Shown one piece after another: positions 10,085-17,742 of a DNA stretch of 64,000 nt. Within the stretch, counting starts at the first letter, position 1; each line of letters begins with the position of its first letter. The notes beneath the pieces are model-generated. The model did not search any database and had not been told where the DNA came from. It saw only the letters and a program-made list of their open reading frames with translations. Made by a program: the position numbers and the translations under genes. The stretch is from Amnibacterium kyonggiense (lineage in GTDB: Bacteria; Actinomycetota; Actinomycetes; Actinomycetales; Microbacteriaceae), in assembly GCF_004364555.1 (NCBI RefSeq), contig NZ_SOAM01000001.1:1178001-1242000 (forward strand), written 5' to 3'.

Positions 10085-11110
10085 TCACGCGGTCGGACGC
10101 GCCGTGCTGTCGCGGACGACGAGGTGCGTCGCGAGCTCGAGCCGCTGCCGTTCGACGGCCTCGCCCGCGGCGAGCGCGAGCACGATCCGGGTGGCCTCTG
10201 CGGCCATCCGGCGGATCGGCTGATGCACCGTCGTGAGCCGGGGCCGGGCCCAGGTGGCGACCTGCGTGTCGTCGTAGCCGACCACCGACAGGTCCTCCGG
10301 GACGCGCAGCCCGCGCTCGGTCGCGACCTCGATGATCCCGAGCGCCTGCATGTCGTTGCCCGCGAAGATCGCGGTCGGGCGGTCGTCGCCGGCGAGGAGC
10401 AGCTCGGCGGCGCGCCGCCCCCCGCTCGGCAGGAAGTCGCCCATGAGCACCCAGTCCTCGCGCACGGGCAGGCCGGCGGAGCCCATCCCCGAGCGGAAGC
10501 CGTCCAGCCGGGCCCAGGAGCACAGCTGGTGCGCGTGCCCGCTGACGGCCGCGATCCGCGTGTGCCCGAGCTCGATCAGGTGCCGCGTCGCGGCCAGGCC
10601 GCCCGCCCAGTTGGTGCTGCCGACGGCCGCGATCCCGGGCGCCAGCTCGCCCGCGGGGTCGATCACGGCGAAGGGGATGGAGCGCGAGGCGAGGCGCTCG
10701 GTGAGCTGTGCGGTCGGTTCCGTCGAGACGAGCAGGACCCCCGCGGGACGGCGCCGGAGCATGCCGGGCAGCCACTCGGGGCTCGGCTCGTGCCGCGCGC
10801 TGCTGGGGGAGAGCACGACGCTCATCCCCTCCTGGTGCGCGACCTCCTGGACGCCCGCCATGACCTCGGTGCCCCACGGGTTCGACAGGTCCGAGAACAC
10901 GAGCTCGACGAGGGTCGACCCCTTCGCCGCGGTGCCGCGGCGGCGGTACTCGTGCTCGTCGAGCAGCAGCTCCACGCGCTGCCGGGTCGACGGTGCGACG
11001 TCCGCGTGCCCGTTCAGCACCTTCGAGATCGTCGACAGCGACACCCCCGCCTCGGCGGCGAGCATCGACAGCGTGGTGCGCTCGCGCCGGCCGGCCTCCG
11101 TCGTGGACAT
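10085..11110 (-). CDS. LacI family transcriptional regulator
   Basis: This 341-residue protein has an N-terminal LacI helix-turn-helix LSMLAAEAGVSLSTISKVLNG (residues about 14-34). The hinge region, with EYRRRG, is followed by a periplasmic-binding-protein-like effector domain (TLVELVFSDLSNPWGTE onward; YDDTQVATWARPRLTTV near the end). It normally represses until a sugar ligand binds. It lies upstream of, and in the same direction as, the sugar importer and oxidoreductase operon, and is divergent from a TetR gene. Shared sequence elements in its own promoter region and in front of the binding-protein gene suggest it controls both. Ligand unknown, presumably the imported sugar or its keto derivative. 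Confidence 0.93.
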   Translation of the reverse strand: MSTTEAGRRERTTLSMLAAEAGVSLSTISKVLNGHADVAPSTRQRVELLLDEHEYRRRGTAAKGSTLVELVFSDLSNPWGTEVMAGVQEVAHQEGMSVVLSPSSARHEPSPEWLPGMLRRRPAGVLLVSTEPTAQLTERLASRSIPFAVIDPAGELAPGIAAVGSTNWAGGLAATRHLIELGHTRIAAVSGHAHQLCSWARLDGFRSGMGSAGLPVREDWVLMGDFLPSGGRRAAELLLAGDDRPTAIFAGNDMQALGIIEVATERGLRVPEDLSVVGYDDTQVATWARPRLTTVHQPIRRMAAEATRIVLALAAGEAVERQRLELATHLVVRDSTARPTA

Positions 11111-11179
11111 CGCTGCTCCTCACGCCCGCCGGGGCGCATGCCGCACGGGTCGTTCCGGGCGAGCAGCGGCCGAGAGGCC

Positions 11180-11248
11180 TTTCGGCCATTCTGCCGAAAG
11201 TTTCGGTTCCGCGGCAAGGGGCAACTTCGCCCGCCTCCGGTTCCGCGG
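11180..11248. promoter_or_regulatory. Divergent LacI/TetR intergenic region with stacked operator-like repeats
   Basis: TTTCGGC-N6-GCCGAAA (11180-11199) overlaps CCGAAAGTTTCGG (11194-11206), a perfect 13-bp palindrome with one central base. A directly repeated CGGTTCCGCGG occurs at 11204-11214 and 11238-11248. The last element also occurs, one base shorter, in the promoter of the sugar operon (9998-10010). These are probable sites for LacI autoregulation. Confidence 0.55.
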
Positions 11249-11274
11249 TGCCGATCGTTACATTGGGCGGCACC

Positions 11275-11862
11275 ATGAGCGACGCGGTCGACACCACGCC
11301 ACCCTCCGGTCGGCTCCGGCTCCTCGAGCGCGTGGCGGACCACGTGCTCGCCCATGGTGCGACGGATCTGAGCCTCAGCGAGCTCGCCCGCGCCGTGGGG
11401 TCGAGCAATCGCATGCTCCTGTACCACTTCGGGTCGAAGGAGGCGGCGCTGGGGCAGGCGATCCTCGTCGCCTTCACGCGCTTCCCGCACCTGCACGGCG
11501 CGCTCGTCCGGCTCGCGGAGGACGGCGGACCGCTCCGGGACCGGCTGCTGCGCGCGTGGCGGGACATCGCGCACGAGGAGAACCTTCCGTTCCTGGCGCT
11601 GTTCTTCCAGTCCTTCGGCGTCGCGCTCTACCACCCCGAGCGCAACACCGAGCTGCTCGACAGCATGGGCGGCGAGTGGGTCGAGGCCGTGCGCACCGTC
11701 CTCGAGCGGGAGGGCGCGGACGAACCGCTCGTGACCGCGACCGAGCTCGTCGCCGTGCTGCGCGGGCTGCAGTTCGCGCTGCTGTCCGGGACGGATCGCG
11801 CGGTGCTCGACGCGGCGTTCGCCGCGTACGTCGTCCGGATGCCGCTCCCGGCCGGGGCGTAA
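11275..11862 (+). CDS. TetR/AcrR family transcriptional regulator
   Basis: This 195-residue protein starts MSDAVDTTPPSGRLRLLERV. The frame is open much further upstream, but ATG 11275 places the TetR DNA-binding domain at the N-terminus. The helix-turn-helix is LSLSELARAVGSSNRMLLYHFGSKEAAL (residues about 30-57). The ligand-binding C-terminal half has no recognisable signature, as is usual. It ends 59 bp before a flavin reductase-like gene, and a 16-bp palindrome lies in that gap. It is probably the repressor of that gene and of itself. Confidence 0.9.
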   Translation: MSDAVDTTPPSGRLRLLERVADHVLAHGATDLSLSELARAVGSSNRMLLYHFGSKEAALGQAILVAFTRFPHLHGALVRLAEDGGPLRDRLLRAWRDIAHEENLPFLALFFQSFGVALYHPERNTELLDSMGGEWVEAVRTVLEREGADEPLVTATELVAVLRGLQFALLSGTDRAVLDAAFAAYVVRMPLPAGA

Positions 11863-11890
11863 CGCCGGCGAAACACGGGCCGCCTACCGT

Positions 11891-11906
11891 TGAACCGTTC
11901 GGTTCA
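11891..11906. promoter_or_regulatory. TGAACCG-TT-CGGTTCA palindrome, probable TetR operator
   Basis: This 16-bp palindrome has 7-bp arms and a 2-bp centre. It lies 15 bp before the start codon of the flavin reductase-like gene and after the TetR gene, overlapping the expected 5' end of its mRNA. A GAGGAGG ribosome-binding site follows directly. Confidence 0.6.
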
Positions 11907-11921
11907 GCCTGAGGAGGCCGC

Positions 11922-12449
11922 ATGGCTCCGCTCGTCCCGCTCGATCCCGCACCCGGCTCCATGGACGGCGCGCTGCGCCGCGCGTTCGGCCTCTTCCCGT
12001 CCGGCGTCGCGGCCGTGGCGGCGGAGGTGGACGGGGCGCCGCGCGTGCTCGTCGTCTCCTCCTTCCAGGTCGGCATCTCGGCCGACCCGCCGCTCGTCCT
12101 GTTCGCGGTGCAGCACACGAGCACGACGTGGCCGGTGCTGCGCCGCGCCGACCGGCTCGGGGTCTCTGTGCTCGGGGAGGCGCACGACGGCGTCGCGCGC
12201 CGGCTCGCGGCGAAGGGCGACCACGACCGCTTCCGCGACGTGGAGACGACCCGGACGCCGACCGGTGCGGTGCTCGTCGCGGGCGCCCCGCTGCACCTCG
12301 AGACCTCGATCGAGGGCGGCGTGCGCGCCGGCGACCACGACGTGGTGCTGCTGCGCGTCCACGCGGTGGGGAGCGAGCCCGCCGTCCCGCCGCTCGTGTT
12401 CCACGGCTCGGCGTTCCGGCGCCTCAGCCCGGCGGACGCCGCCGCCTGA
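11922..12449 (+). CDS. Flavin reductase-like / pyridoxamine-oxidase-fold FMN-binding protein
   Basis: This 175-residue protein starts MAPLVPLDPAPGSMDGALRRA. It has the flavin reductase (FMN split-barrel) pattern: FGLFPSGVAAVAAEVDG, VVSSFQVGISADPPLVLFAVQHTSTTWPVLR and GVSVLGEAHDGVARRLA. Such proteins supply reduced flavin to monooxygenases or act as small NAD(P)H:flavin reductases. Here it stands alone, with a TetR gene before it and a ROK regulator after, and no monooxygenase beside it. The Shine-Dalgarno GAGGAGG lies about 4 nt before the ATG. The upstream palindrome suggests TetR control. Actual substrate unknown. Confidence 0.87.
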   Translation: MAPLVPLDPAPGSMDGALRRAFGLFPSGVAAVAAEVDGAPRVLVVSSFQVGISADPPLVLFAVQHTSTTWPVLRRADRLGVSVLGEAHDGVARRLAAKGDHDRFRDVETTRTPTGAVLVAGAPLHLETSIEGGVRAGDHDVVLLRVHAVGSEPAVPPLVFHGSAFRRLSPADAAA

Positions 12450-12489
12450 TCCAGGCGGCGCCAGCCCCGGCGGCGCGCGAGGGCCCTCC

Positions 12490-12495
12490 TATGCT
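12490..12495 (+). promoter_or_regulatory. TATGCT -10 box, leaderless promoter for the ROK gene
   Basis: TATGCT ends 6 nt before the GTG start at 12502 and no Shine-Dalgarno is visible, so transcription probably begins at the start codon. Confidence 0.5.
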
Positions 12496-12501
12496 GGCGC
12501 G

Positions 12502-13680
12502 GTGCTGACCCCCGACCTCGGTGGCCGTGCCGGCGGCGCCGAGCGGCGGCGGAACCTCGCGCTCGTGCTGCAGCGCGTGCACGCCGGACCGGCGACGCGG
12601 AGCGAGCTGACCCGGGTCAGCGGCCTGAACCGGTCGACCGTCGGCGCCCTCGTGGCCGACCTCGTCGCCCGCGGGCTGGTCGTCGAGGACGAGCCCGCCG
12701 CCGGCGGCCAGGTCGGCCGCCCCAGCCCCGTCGTGCGGGCCGGCGAGCGGCCCGTAGCCATCGCGATCAACCCGGAGGTCGACGCGATCACGGTCGCCTT
12801 CGTGCGCCTCGGCGGCGAGGTGATCGCGGTCGACCGCACGCCGCTCGCCGCCCCGCCGACCGTCGACGAGGCCCTCGACGCGACCGCGGCGGCGGTCCGC
12901 CGCCTGCACGCCCGGCAGCCCGGCCACGAACCGGTCGGGGCGGGCCTCGCCGTGCCGGGCGTCGTCAGCACGGCCGACGGCGTCGTCCGGCTCGCGCCGC
13001 ACCTCCGCTGGCGCGACGTGCCGCTCGCGCAGCGGTTCGCCGAGGTGCTGCAGGTGCCCGTCGCCGCCGCGAACGACGCCACGCTCGGGGCGAGGGCGGA
13101 GGCGCTGTTCGGCGCGGGCCGCGGCGTCGCCGACCTCGTCTACCTGAACGGCGGCGCGAGCGGCATCGGCGGCGGCATCGTCGCGGGCGGCATGCCGCTC
13201 GCCGGCGCGACCGGCCACGCCGGCGAGTTCGGGCACACGATCCTCACCCCGGCGGGCGCCGCCGACACGCTCGGCGTGCGCGGCACCCTCGAGGCGACGG
13301 TCTCCCGCGCCGCGCTGCTCCGCGTGCTCCGCCTCGCCGACAGGGACGCCGACCGCCTCGAGGCCGCGCTCGCGGCCTCCACGGATCCGGCCGTCCAGCT
13401 GGAGGTGGCGCAGCAGGTCGACGTGCTCGCGACGGCGATCGCGAACGCGGTGACGGTGCTGAATCCCGCGCGGGTGATCCTCGGCGGCTTCCTCTCCGCG
13501 CTCGCCGGCGTGGCCGGTCCGCGGCTCGAGGCGCTCGTCGCGGACCGCGCGCTGCCCGGCATCGGCGAGCTGGTGGAGATCCGGCGGAGCGAGCTCGGCC
13601 CGAGCATCCTGCTCATCGGCGCCGCGGAGCTCGCATTCGGCCCCGTCCTCGCGGACCCGGCGACCTGGCCCGCCCGCTGA
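12502..13680 (+). CDS. ROK family transcriptional regulator (NagC/XylR-like)
   Basis: This 392-residue protein has a GTG start chosen because it directly follows a TATGCT box. An N-terminal winged helix (RRNLALVLQRVHAGPATRSELTRVSGLNRSTVGALVADLVARGLV, residues about 14-58) is followed by a ROK sugar-kinase-like domain with VGAGLAVPGVVS, AANDATLGARAEALFGAG and GGIGGGIVAGG. The usual ROK zinc site CxCGxxGCxE is replaced by a cysteine-free stretch (AADTLGVRGTLEATVS), although the preceding EFGH is kept. Loss of the zinc cysteines suggests a purely regulatory protein with altered ligand binding. Neighbours give no clear target; the convergent aldehyde dehydrogenase or distant sugar genes are possible. 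Confidence 0.9.
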   Translation: MLTPDLGGRAGGAERRRNLALVLQRVHAGPATRSELTRVSGLNRSTVGALVADLVARGLVVEDEPAAGGQVGRPSPVVRAGERPVAIAINPEVDAITVAFVRLGGEVIAVDRTPLAAPPTVDEALDATAAAVRRLHARQPGHEPVGAGLAVPGVVSTADGVVRLAPHLRWRDVPLAQRFAEVLQVPVAAANDATLGARAEALFGAGRGVADLVYLNGGASGIGGGIVAGGMPLAGATGHAGEFGHTILTPAGAADTLGVRGTLEATVSRAALLRVLRLADRDADRLEAALAASTDPAVQLEVAQQVDVLATAIANAVTVLNPARVILGGFLSALAGVAGPRLEALVADRALPGIGELVEIRRSELGPSILLIGAAELAFGPVLADPATWPAR

Positions 13681-13770
13681 CTTTGCACGGATCAGGACGC
13701 GCTGCGCGACACGCCGTCGTGATCCCCGCCGGACACGGCGTGTCGGCCGATCCGTCCTGATCCGTGAAAG
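13681..13770. repeat. Nested inverted repeat between convergent ROK and aldehyde dehydrogenase genes (palindrome 3)
   Basis: The outer arms CACGGATCAGGACG and CGTCCTGATCCGTG (inside 13681-13699 and 13753-13770) enclose inner arms CGACACGCCGT and ACGGCGTGTCG. It is a likely bidirectional terminator. The inner core CGACACGCCG recurs in palindromes 2 and 7. Confidence 0.85.
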
Positions 13771-13771
13771 G

Positions 13772-15502
13772 TCAGGCGCGGAAGGCGGAGGCGAGCGCCG
13801 CGGGCAGCAGCCAGGGCGCCCGGCCGCCGGCGAAGCCGGTGAGGAGCCGGCCCGTCGTCGCCGCGGTCCGCGCGGTCACGAACCAGGGCGGGCGCGGGGA
13901 GAGGGCCCGCTCGCCGCGGAGCACGGAGGCGGGGAAGGGGCGGAACGGCCCGTGCAGCACGGTCCGCTCGGCGCCGTCGATCAGCAGCGCGTTGTGCACG
14001 ACACCGATGCCGCTCCCGGCGTCCGCGAGCGTCCCGCCGGGGAACGCGCCCCACGGCGTCGCGGCGAGGAGGAACCCGAGGCCGGTCCACGCGTTGATGG
14101 CGATCGTGCCGTACCGCAGCGCGGCGATCGCCCTGCCGAAGCCGGCGCCGAGCGCCGCGCGGTCCTCCGGCCGGATCAGCACGTTCGCGCCGAGCGTGCC
14201 GACGAGGTCGTCGTTCGCGAGCCGCACCGCGGCGTCGAGGAACGCCTGACCGGTGCCGGGCACGTCGACGACGCCGAGGACGGGGGCGAAGCACTCGGTC
14301 GTCTCGATCGCGTGCGGGTCGCCCGAGCCGACCTCCACGAGGACGCGCCCGCCGTCCGGCCCGAGCCGCTCGGCCTCCGGGTAGGCGGCGACGGCGGCCG
14401 CCGTGCGGTCGGCGCTGCCGGGGTACCAGGCGGGCCGCGGAGGAGCGGCGGCGATCGCCGCCCGCACGGCGTCGAGGAACGCCGCGCGCTGCGGCCAGTC
14501 CGCGGAGACGACGAGGACCTGGCCCGCGATGCAGTTGTAGCCGCCGTTGTGGAGCCGCATCGTCGCCACGTGCTCGGCCTGGAAGGCGAGCTCCGCGTCC
14601 GTCCACGCGCCCGGCACCACGATGATCGGCGAGGCGCCGCCGAGCTCGCTCGTGATCGGCACCTCGAGCAGCGGTGTCCCGGCGCGCTTGCGCTCGGCCG
14701 CCTCCTCGCCGGTGCCCCAGACGATCGCGTCGTGGCTCACGACACTGCCCGTGATGTGCACGTGGGCGACGAGCCGGTGGTGCGCGAGGAAGCCGCCGAC
14801 GGCCGCGCCGCCCTGCACGATGCGCAGCAGCCCGGCGTCCACGAGCGGCGCGAACGCCCGCGAGAACGGGCCCTCGAGCTCCGCGAGCACCGGGTTCAGC
14901 TTGAGGACCGCCGCGCGGTTGTGCGCGACGACCTCGTACAGGACGTCGAGCGGGGGGATGGAGGTGATGTTCCCCGCGCCGAGGACGAGGCCGACCCCGC
15001 CGGACTCGCCGACGCGCAGTGCGCCGAGACCGGCGGTCAGCATGGCCCGCTGATCCGTCGTGCCCGGCGGGAACCAGACCTCCGCGCGGAACCCGTTGAG
15101 CAGCAGCGACTCGGTGCGGTCGAGCGGCAGGACGTCGACGGCGCGGCGGCCGCCGGGCGCGGCGTGGAACGAGAGGCCGCGGAGCGGGCTGCGGCCCGCG
15201 GCGAGCACGTCGAGGGTGCTCGCCAGGCGTGCGAGCGCGGTGAGCGCGGCGTAGGGGCCCGAGAGCCACTCCTCGCCGACGAGCGGCGAGGCCGGGTCGA
15301 GGCCCTTGACGCGGGCGGCGGTCAGCGCCCACTCCTCCGCGTGCTCGGCGACGGCGGCGTGCGTGCGGCGGAGCAGCGCGGCCCGCTCCGGCAGCGGTGT
15401 GGTCGCCCAGCGCGTCGCGCCCGCTTCGAGGTCCTCCAGCGCCCGGTCGAGCGCCGCCTCGTCGACGACGTCGTCCGAAGCGCGTGCGGTGCCGACGCTC
15501 AT
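13772..15502 (-). CDS. Aldehyde dehydrogenase family protein
   Basis: This 576-residue protein starts MSVGTARASDDVVDEAALDR after a GGAGGGAG ribosome-binding site. It shows the NAD(P)-dependent aldehyde dehydrogenase superfamily fold with VVAHNRAAVLKLNPV, ELGGASPIIVVPGAW (general-base Glu region) and the catalytic cysteine Cys324 in NCIAGQVLV. It is longer than the usual ~480-500 residues because of an N-terminal extension and insertions around residues 90-130. That fits the subgroup of long actinobacterial aldehyde dehydrogenases of uncertain substrate. It is divergent from an alditol oxidase, whose aldose product could be related, but this link is only positional. Confidence 0.9.
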   Translation of the reverse strand: MSVGTARASDDVVDEAALDRALEDLEAGATRWATTPLPERAALLRRTHAAVAEHAEEWALTAARVKGLDPASPLVGEEWLSGPYAALTALARLASTLDVLAAGRSPLRGLSFHAAPGGRRAVDVLPLDRTESLLLNGFRAEVWFPPGTTDQRAMLTAGLGALRVGESGGVGLVLGAGNITSIPPLDVLYEVVAHNRAAVLKLNPVLAELEGPFSRAFAPLVDAGLLRIVQGGAAVGGFLAHHRLVAHVHITGSVVSHDAIVWGTGEEAAERKRAGTPLLEVPITSELGGASPIIVVPGAWTDAELAFQAEHVATMRLHNGGYNCIAGQVLVVSADWPQRAAFLDAVRAAIAAAPPRPAWYPGSADRTAAAVAAYPEAERLGPDGGRVLVEVGSGDPHAIETTECFAPVLGVVDVPGTGQAFLDAAVRLANDDLVGTLGANVLIRPEDRAALGAGFGRAIAALRYGTIAINAWTGLGFLLAATPWGAFPGGTLADAGSGIGVVHNALLIDGAERTVLHGPFRPFPASVLRGERALSPRPPWFVTARTAATTGRLLTGFAGGRAPWLLPAALASAFRA

Positions 15503-15534
15503 CGAGCTCCCTCCGTGCCGGCCCAACGGTAACC

Positions 15535-15552
15535 CCTGCCGCGTCCGGCAGG
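15535..15552. promoter_or_regulatory. Inverted repeat CCTGCCG-N4-CGGCAGG in a divergent promoter region
   Basis: This perfect 7-bp inverted repeat with a 4-bp centre lies between the divergent aldehyde dehydrogenase and alditol oxidase genes. It could be an operator or a short leader hairpin of the oxidase mRNA. Confidence 0.4.
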
Positions 15553-15583
15553 ATGGGGAGGCTTCCGAGACGAAGGGGTTCGC

Positions 15584-16828
15584 ATGCGCAACTGGTCCGG
15601 CACGGTCGAGTACCGGGCGACGGCGGTCGAGGCGCCGACGTCGATCGAGGAGGTGCAGCGGCTCGTCGAGCGGACGCCGCGCATCCGCGCGCTCGGGACG
15701 CGGCACTCGTTCAACGACGTCGCGGACACCGACGGCGTGCTCGTCACGACGACGGAGATCCCCCCGGACTTCGCGCTCGACGAGGAGCGCCGGGTCGTCG
15801 CGGTCGGCGCGGGCACGCGCTACGCCGCGGTCGCGACGTACCTGACCGAGCAGGGCTGGGCCCTCCACAACATGGGCTCGCTGCCGCACATCTCCGTCGC
15901 CGGGGCGATCTCGACCGGCACCCACGGCTCGGGCGACCTGAACGGCAACCTCTCGACCGCGGTCCGCGGGCTGCAGCTCGTCGGGCCGGACGGCGCCCTG
16001 CGCTGGGTCCGGCACGGCGACGCGGACTTCCCGGGCTCCGTCGTCGCGCTCGGCCTGCTCGGCGTGGTGGTCCGCGTCGAGCTCGCGATCGAGCCGTCCT
16101 ACCTCGTCCGCCAGGACGTGTACCGCGGCCTGCGCTGGGCGACGCTGCTCGCCGACGTGCCGGCCGTGACGTCCGCCGGCTACAGCGTCAGCGTGTTCAC
16201 CGACTGGGCGACCGACCCGATCGGGCAGGTCTGGGTGAAGCGGCGGATCGCCGCCCTGGACGAGGCGGTGCCGGAGGAGCTCGCGGGCGCGACCAGGATC
16301 GAGGGCCCGTCGCAGATCCTCGAGTCCGAGGACGACAACACCACGCAGCAGGGGTTCGCGGGCGCCTGGTCCGCGCACCTGCCGCACTTCCGGATCGACA
16401 GCACGCCCTCGAACGGCGACGAGATCCAGACCGAGTACTTCATCGACCGGTCGGACGCCGCGCCGGCGCTCGAGGCGGTCCGCGCGCTCGCGGCGGACAT
16501 CGCCCCGCTCCTGCTCATCACCGAGCTGCGGACCATGGCCGCCGACGACCTCTGGCTCAGCCAGGCGTCCGGCCGCGACTCCATGGCGATCCACTTCACC
16601 TGGCGGAACGCCCCCGACGCCGTCGTCGCGCTGACGCCCGAGATCGAGGCCGCGCTCGACCCCTTCGGCCCGCGCCCGCACTGGGGCAAGGTGCACACGA
16701 TCCCGGCGGCCGTCGTCGCGTCGCGCTACCCGCGCTTCGCGGACTTCCGCGTGCTCGCGCACCGCATCGACCCGGAGGGCAAGTTCCGGGGCCCCGCGAC
16801 CGATCGACTCCTGGAGGCGTCCGCATGA
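15584..16828 (+). CDS. FAD-dependent alditol/xylitol oxidase-like protein
   Basis: This 414-residue protein starts MRNWSGTVEYRATAVEAPTS. It has the VAO-type FAD domain with RALGTRHSFND, whose His41 aligns with the histidine that binds FAD covalently in the Streptomyces alditol oxidase (His46), and SVAGAISTGTHGSGD. The C-terminal substrate domain ends near RYPRFADFRVLAHRIDPEGKF. Length (about 410-420) and motifs match alditol/xylitol oxidases, which oxidise the terminal hydroxyl of polyols with oxygen to give the aldose and H2O2. The next gene, an aldose 1-epimerase, overlaps by 4 bp (16825-16828), so the released aldose is probably mutarotated next. A gulonolactone-oxidase-like activity is an alternative. 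Confidence 0.87.
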   Translation: MRNWSGTVEYRATAVEAPTSIEEVQRLVERTPRIRALGTRHSFNDVADTDGVLVTTTEIPPDFALDEERRVVAVGAGTRYAAVATYLTEQGWALHNMGSLPHISVAGAISTGTHGSGDLNGNLSTAVRGLQLVGPDGALRWVRHGDADFPGSVVALGLLGVVVRVELAIEPSYLVRQDVYRGLRWATLLADVPAVTSAGYSVSVFTDWATDPIGQVWVKRRIAALDEAVPEELAGATRIEGPSQILESEDDNTTQQGFAGAWSAHLPHFRIDSTPSNGDEIQTEYFIDRSDAAPALEAVRALAADIAPLLLITELRTMAADDLWLSQASGRDSMAIHFTWRNAPDAVVALTPEIEAALDPFGPRPHWGKVHTIPAAVVASRYPRFADFRVLAHRIDPEGKFRGPATDRLLEASA

Positions 16829-17724
16829 GCGCGCTGCCCATCAGCGGGACCGCGGTCCCGCTCCGCCACGGCGCCTACGCCGCCGAGATCGCGTCGGTCG
16901 GCGCGACGCTCCGCTCGCTGACGCACGACGGCCGCGACCTCGTCGCCCCGTTCGCGCAGGACGAGCTGCGCCCCGTCTACCGCGGCGTCGTGCTCGCGCC
17001 GTGGCCGAACCGCGTCGTCGACGGACGCTACGCGTTCGACGGGCAGGAGCAGCAGCTGCCCCTCACGGAGCCCGACCGCGGGCACGCCCTGCACGGCCTC
17101 GTCTGCTGGAGCGACTTCCGCGTGGTGCACCGCGCGACCGACGCCGTGACCCTCACGACGGACGTCGTCGCGCAGGCCGGGTACCCGCACCCGCTGCGCG
17201 TCGAGGTCGAGCACCGCCTCGCCGACGACGGGCTCCGGACCCGGATCACGACGACGAACACGGGGGACGCGAGAGCGCCCTACGGCGCCTCCGGGCACCC
17301 GTACCTCGTCGCCGGTCCCGGCCGGGTCGACGACTGGACGCTCGAGCTCGCGGCGGACCGGGTGCTCGAGGTGGACGAGCGGCTCGTCCCGACCGGCCTC
17401 GGCGAGGTCGCCGGCGGTCCGTTCGACTTCGCGGCCCCGCGGCGCATCGGCGACCTCTTCATCGACCACGCGTTCACCGGGCTGCGCGCGCACCGGGCGC
17501 GGGTGATCGCGGCCGACGGGCGCGGCACCGAGCTGCGCTGGGACGCGGTCGCGCCGTGGGTGCAGGTGCACACGGCCGACCGCCCCGAGCCGGCGCTGAA
17601 CCGCGCGGGCCTCGCCGTCGAGCCGATGACGTGCCCGCCCGACGCGTTCAACTCCGGCACGGACCTCGTCGTGCTGGAGCCGGGCGCGTCGCACGCGGTG
17701 GAGTGGACGATCGAGGCGGTGTAG
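16825..17724 (+). CDS. Aldose 1-epimerase family protein
   Basis: This 299-residue protein starts MSALPISGTAVPLRHGAYAA, with its ATG inside the stop of the oxidase gene. It is a galactose mutarotase-like beta-sandwich: APWPNRVVDGRYAFDG, RGHALHGLVCWSDF (first active-site His) and GASGHPYLVAGPG (second His), with a Glu near VVLEPGASHAVEW. It interconverts alpha and beta anomers of aldoses in the cytoplasm. Translational coupling to an alditol oxidase and convergence with an alpha-xylosidase suggest that xylose or a related aldose is the physiological substrate. Low residue-level constraint in this family prevents a firmer call. Confidence 0.9.
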   Translation: MSALPISGTAVPLRHGAYAAEIASVGATLRSLTHDGRDLVAPFAQDELRPVYRGVVLAPWPNRVVDGRYAFDGQEQQLPLTEPDRGHALHGLVCWSDFRVVHRATDAVTLTTDVVAQAGYPHPLRVEVEHRLADDGLRTRITTTNTGDARAPYGASGHPYLVAGPGRVDDWTLELAADRVLEVDERLVPTGLGEVAGGPFDFAAPRRIGDLFIDHAFTGLRAHRARVIAADGRGTELRWDAVAPWVQVHTADRPEPALNRAGLAVEPMTCPPDAFNSGTDLVVLEPGASHAVEWTIEAV

Positions 17725-17742
17725 TCCCGACTCGACCGGCGC

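Noticed and set aside
15503-16762. Upstream extension of the aldehyde dehydrogenase frame
   Set aside because: The extension runs antisense through the alditol oxidase gene and has no domain. The GGAGGGAG site at the inner ATG fixes the start.
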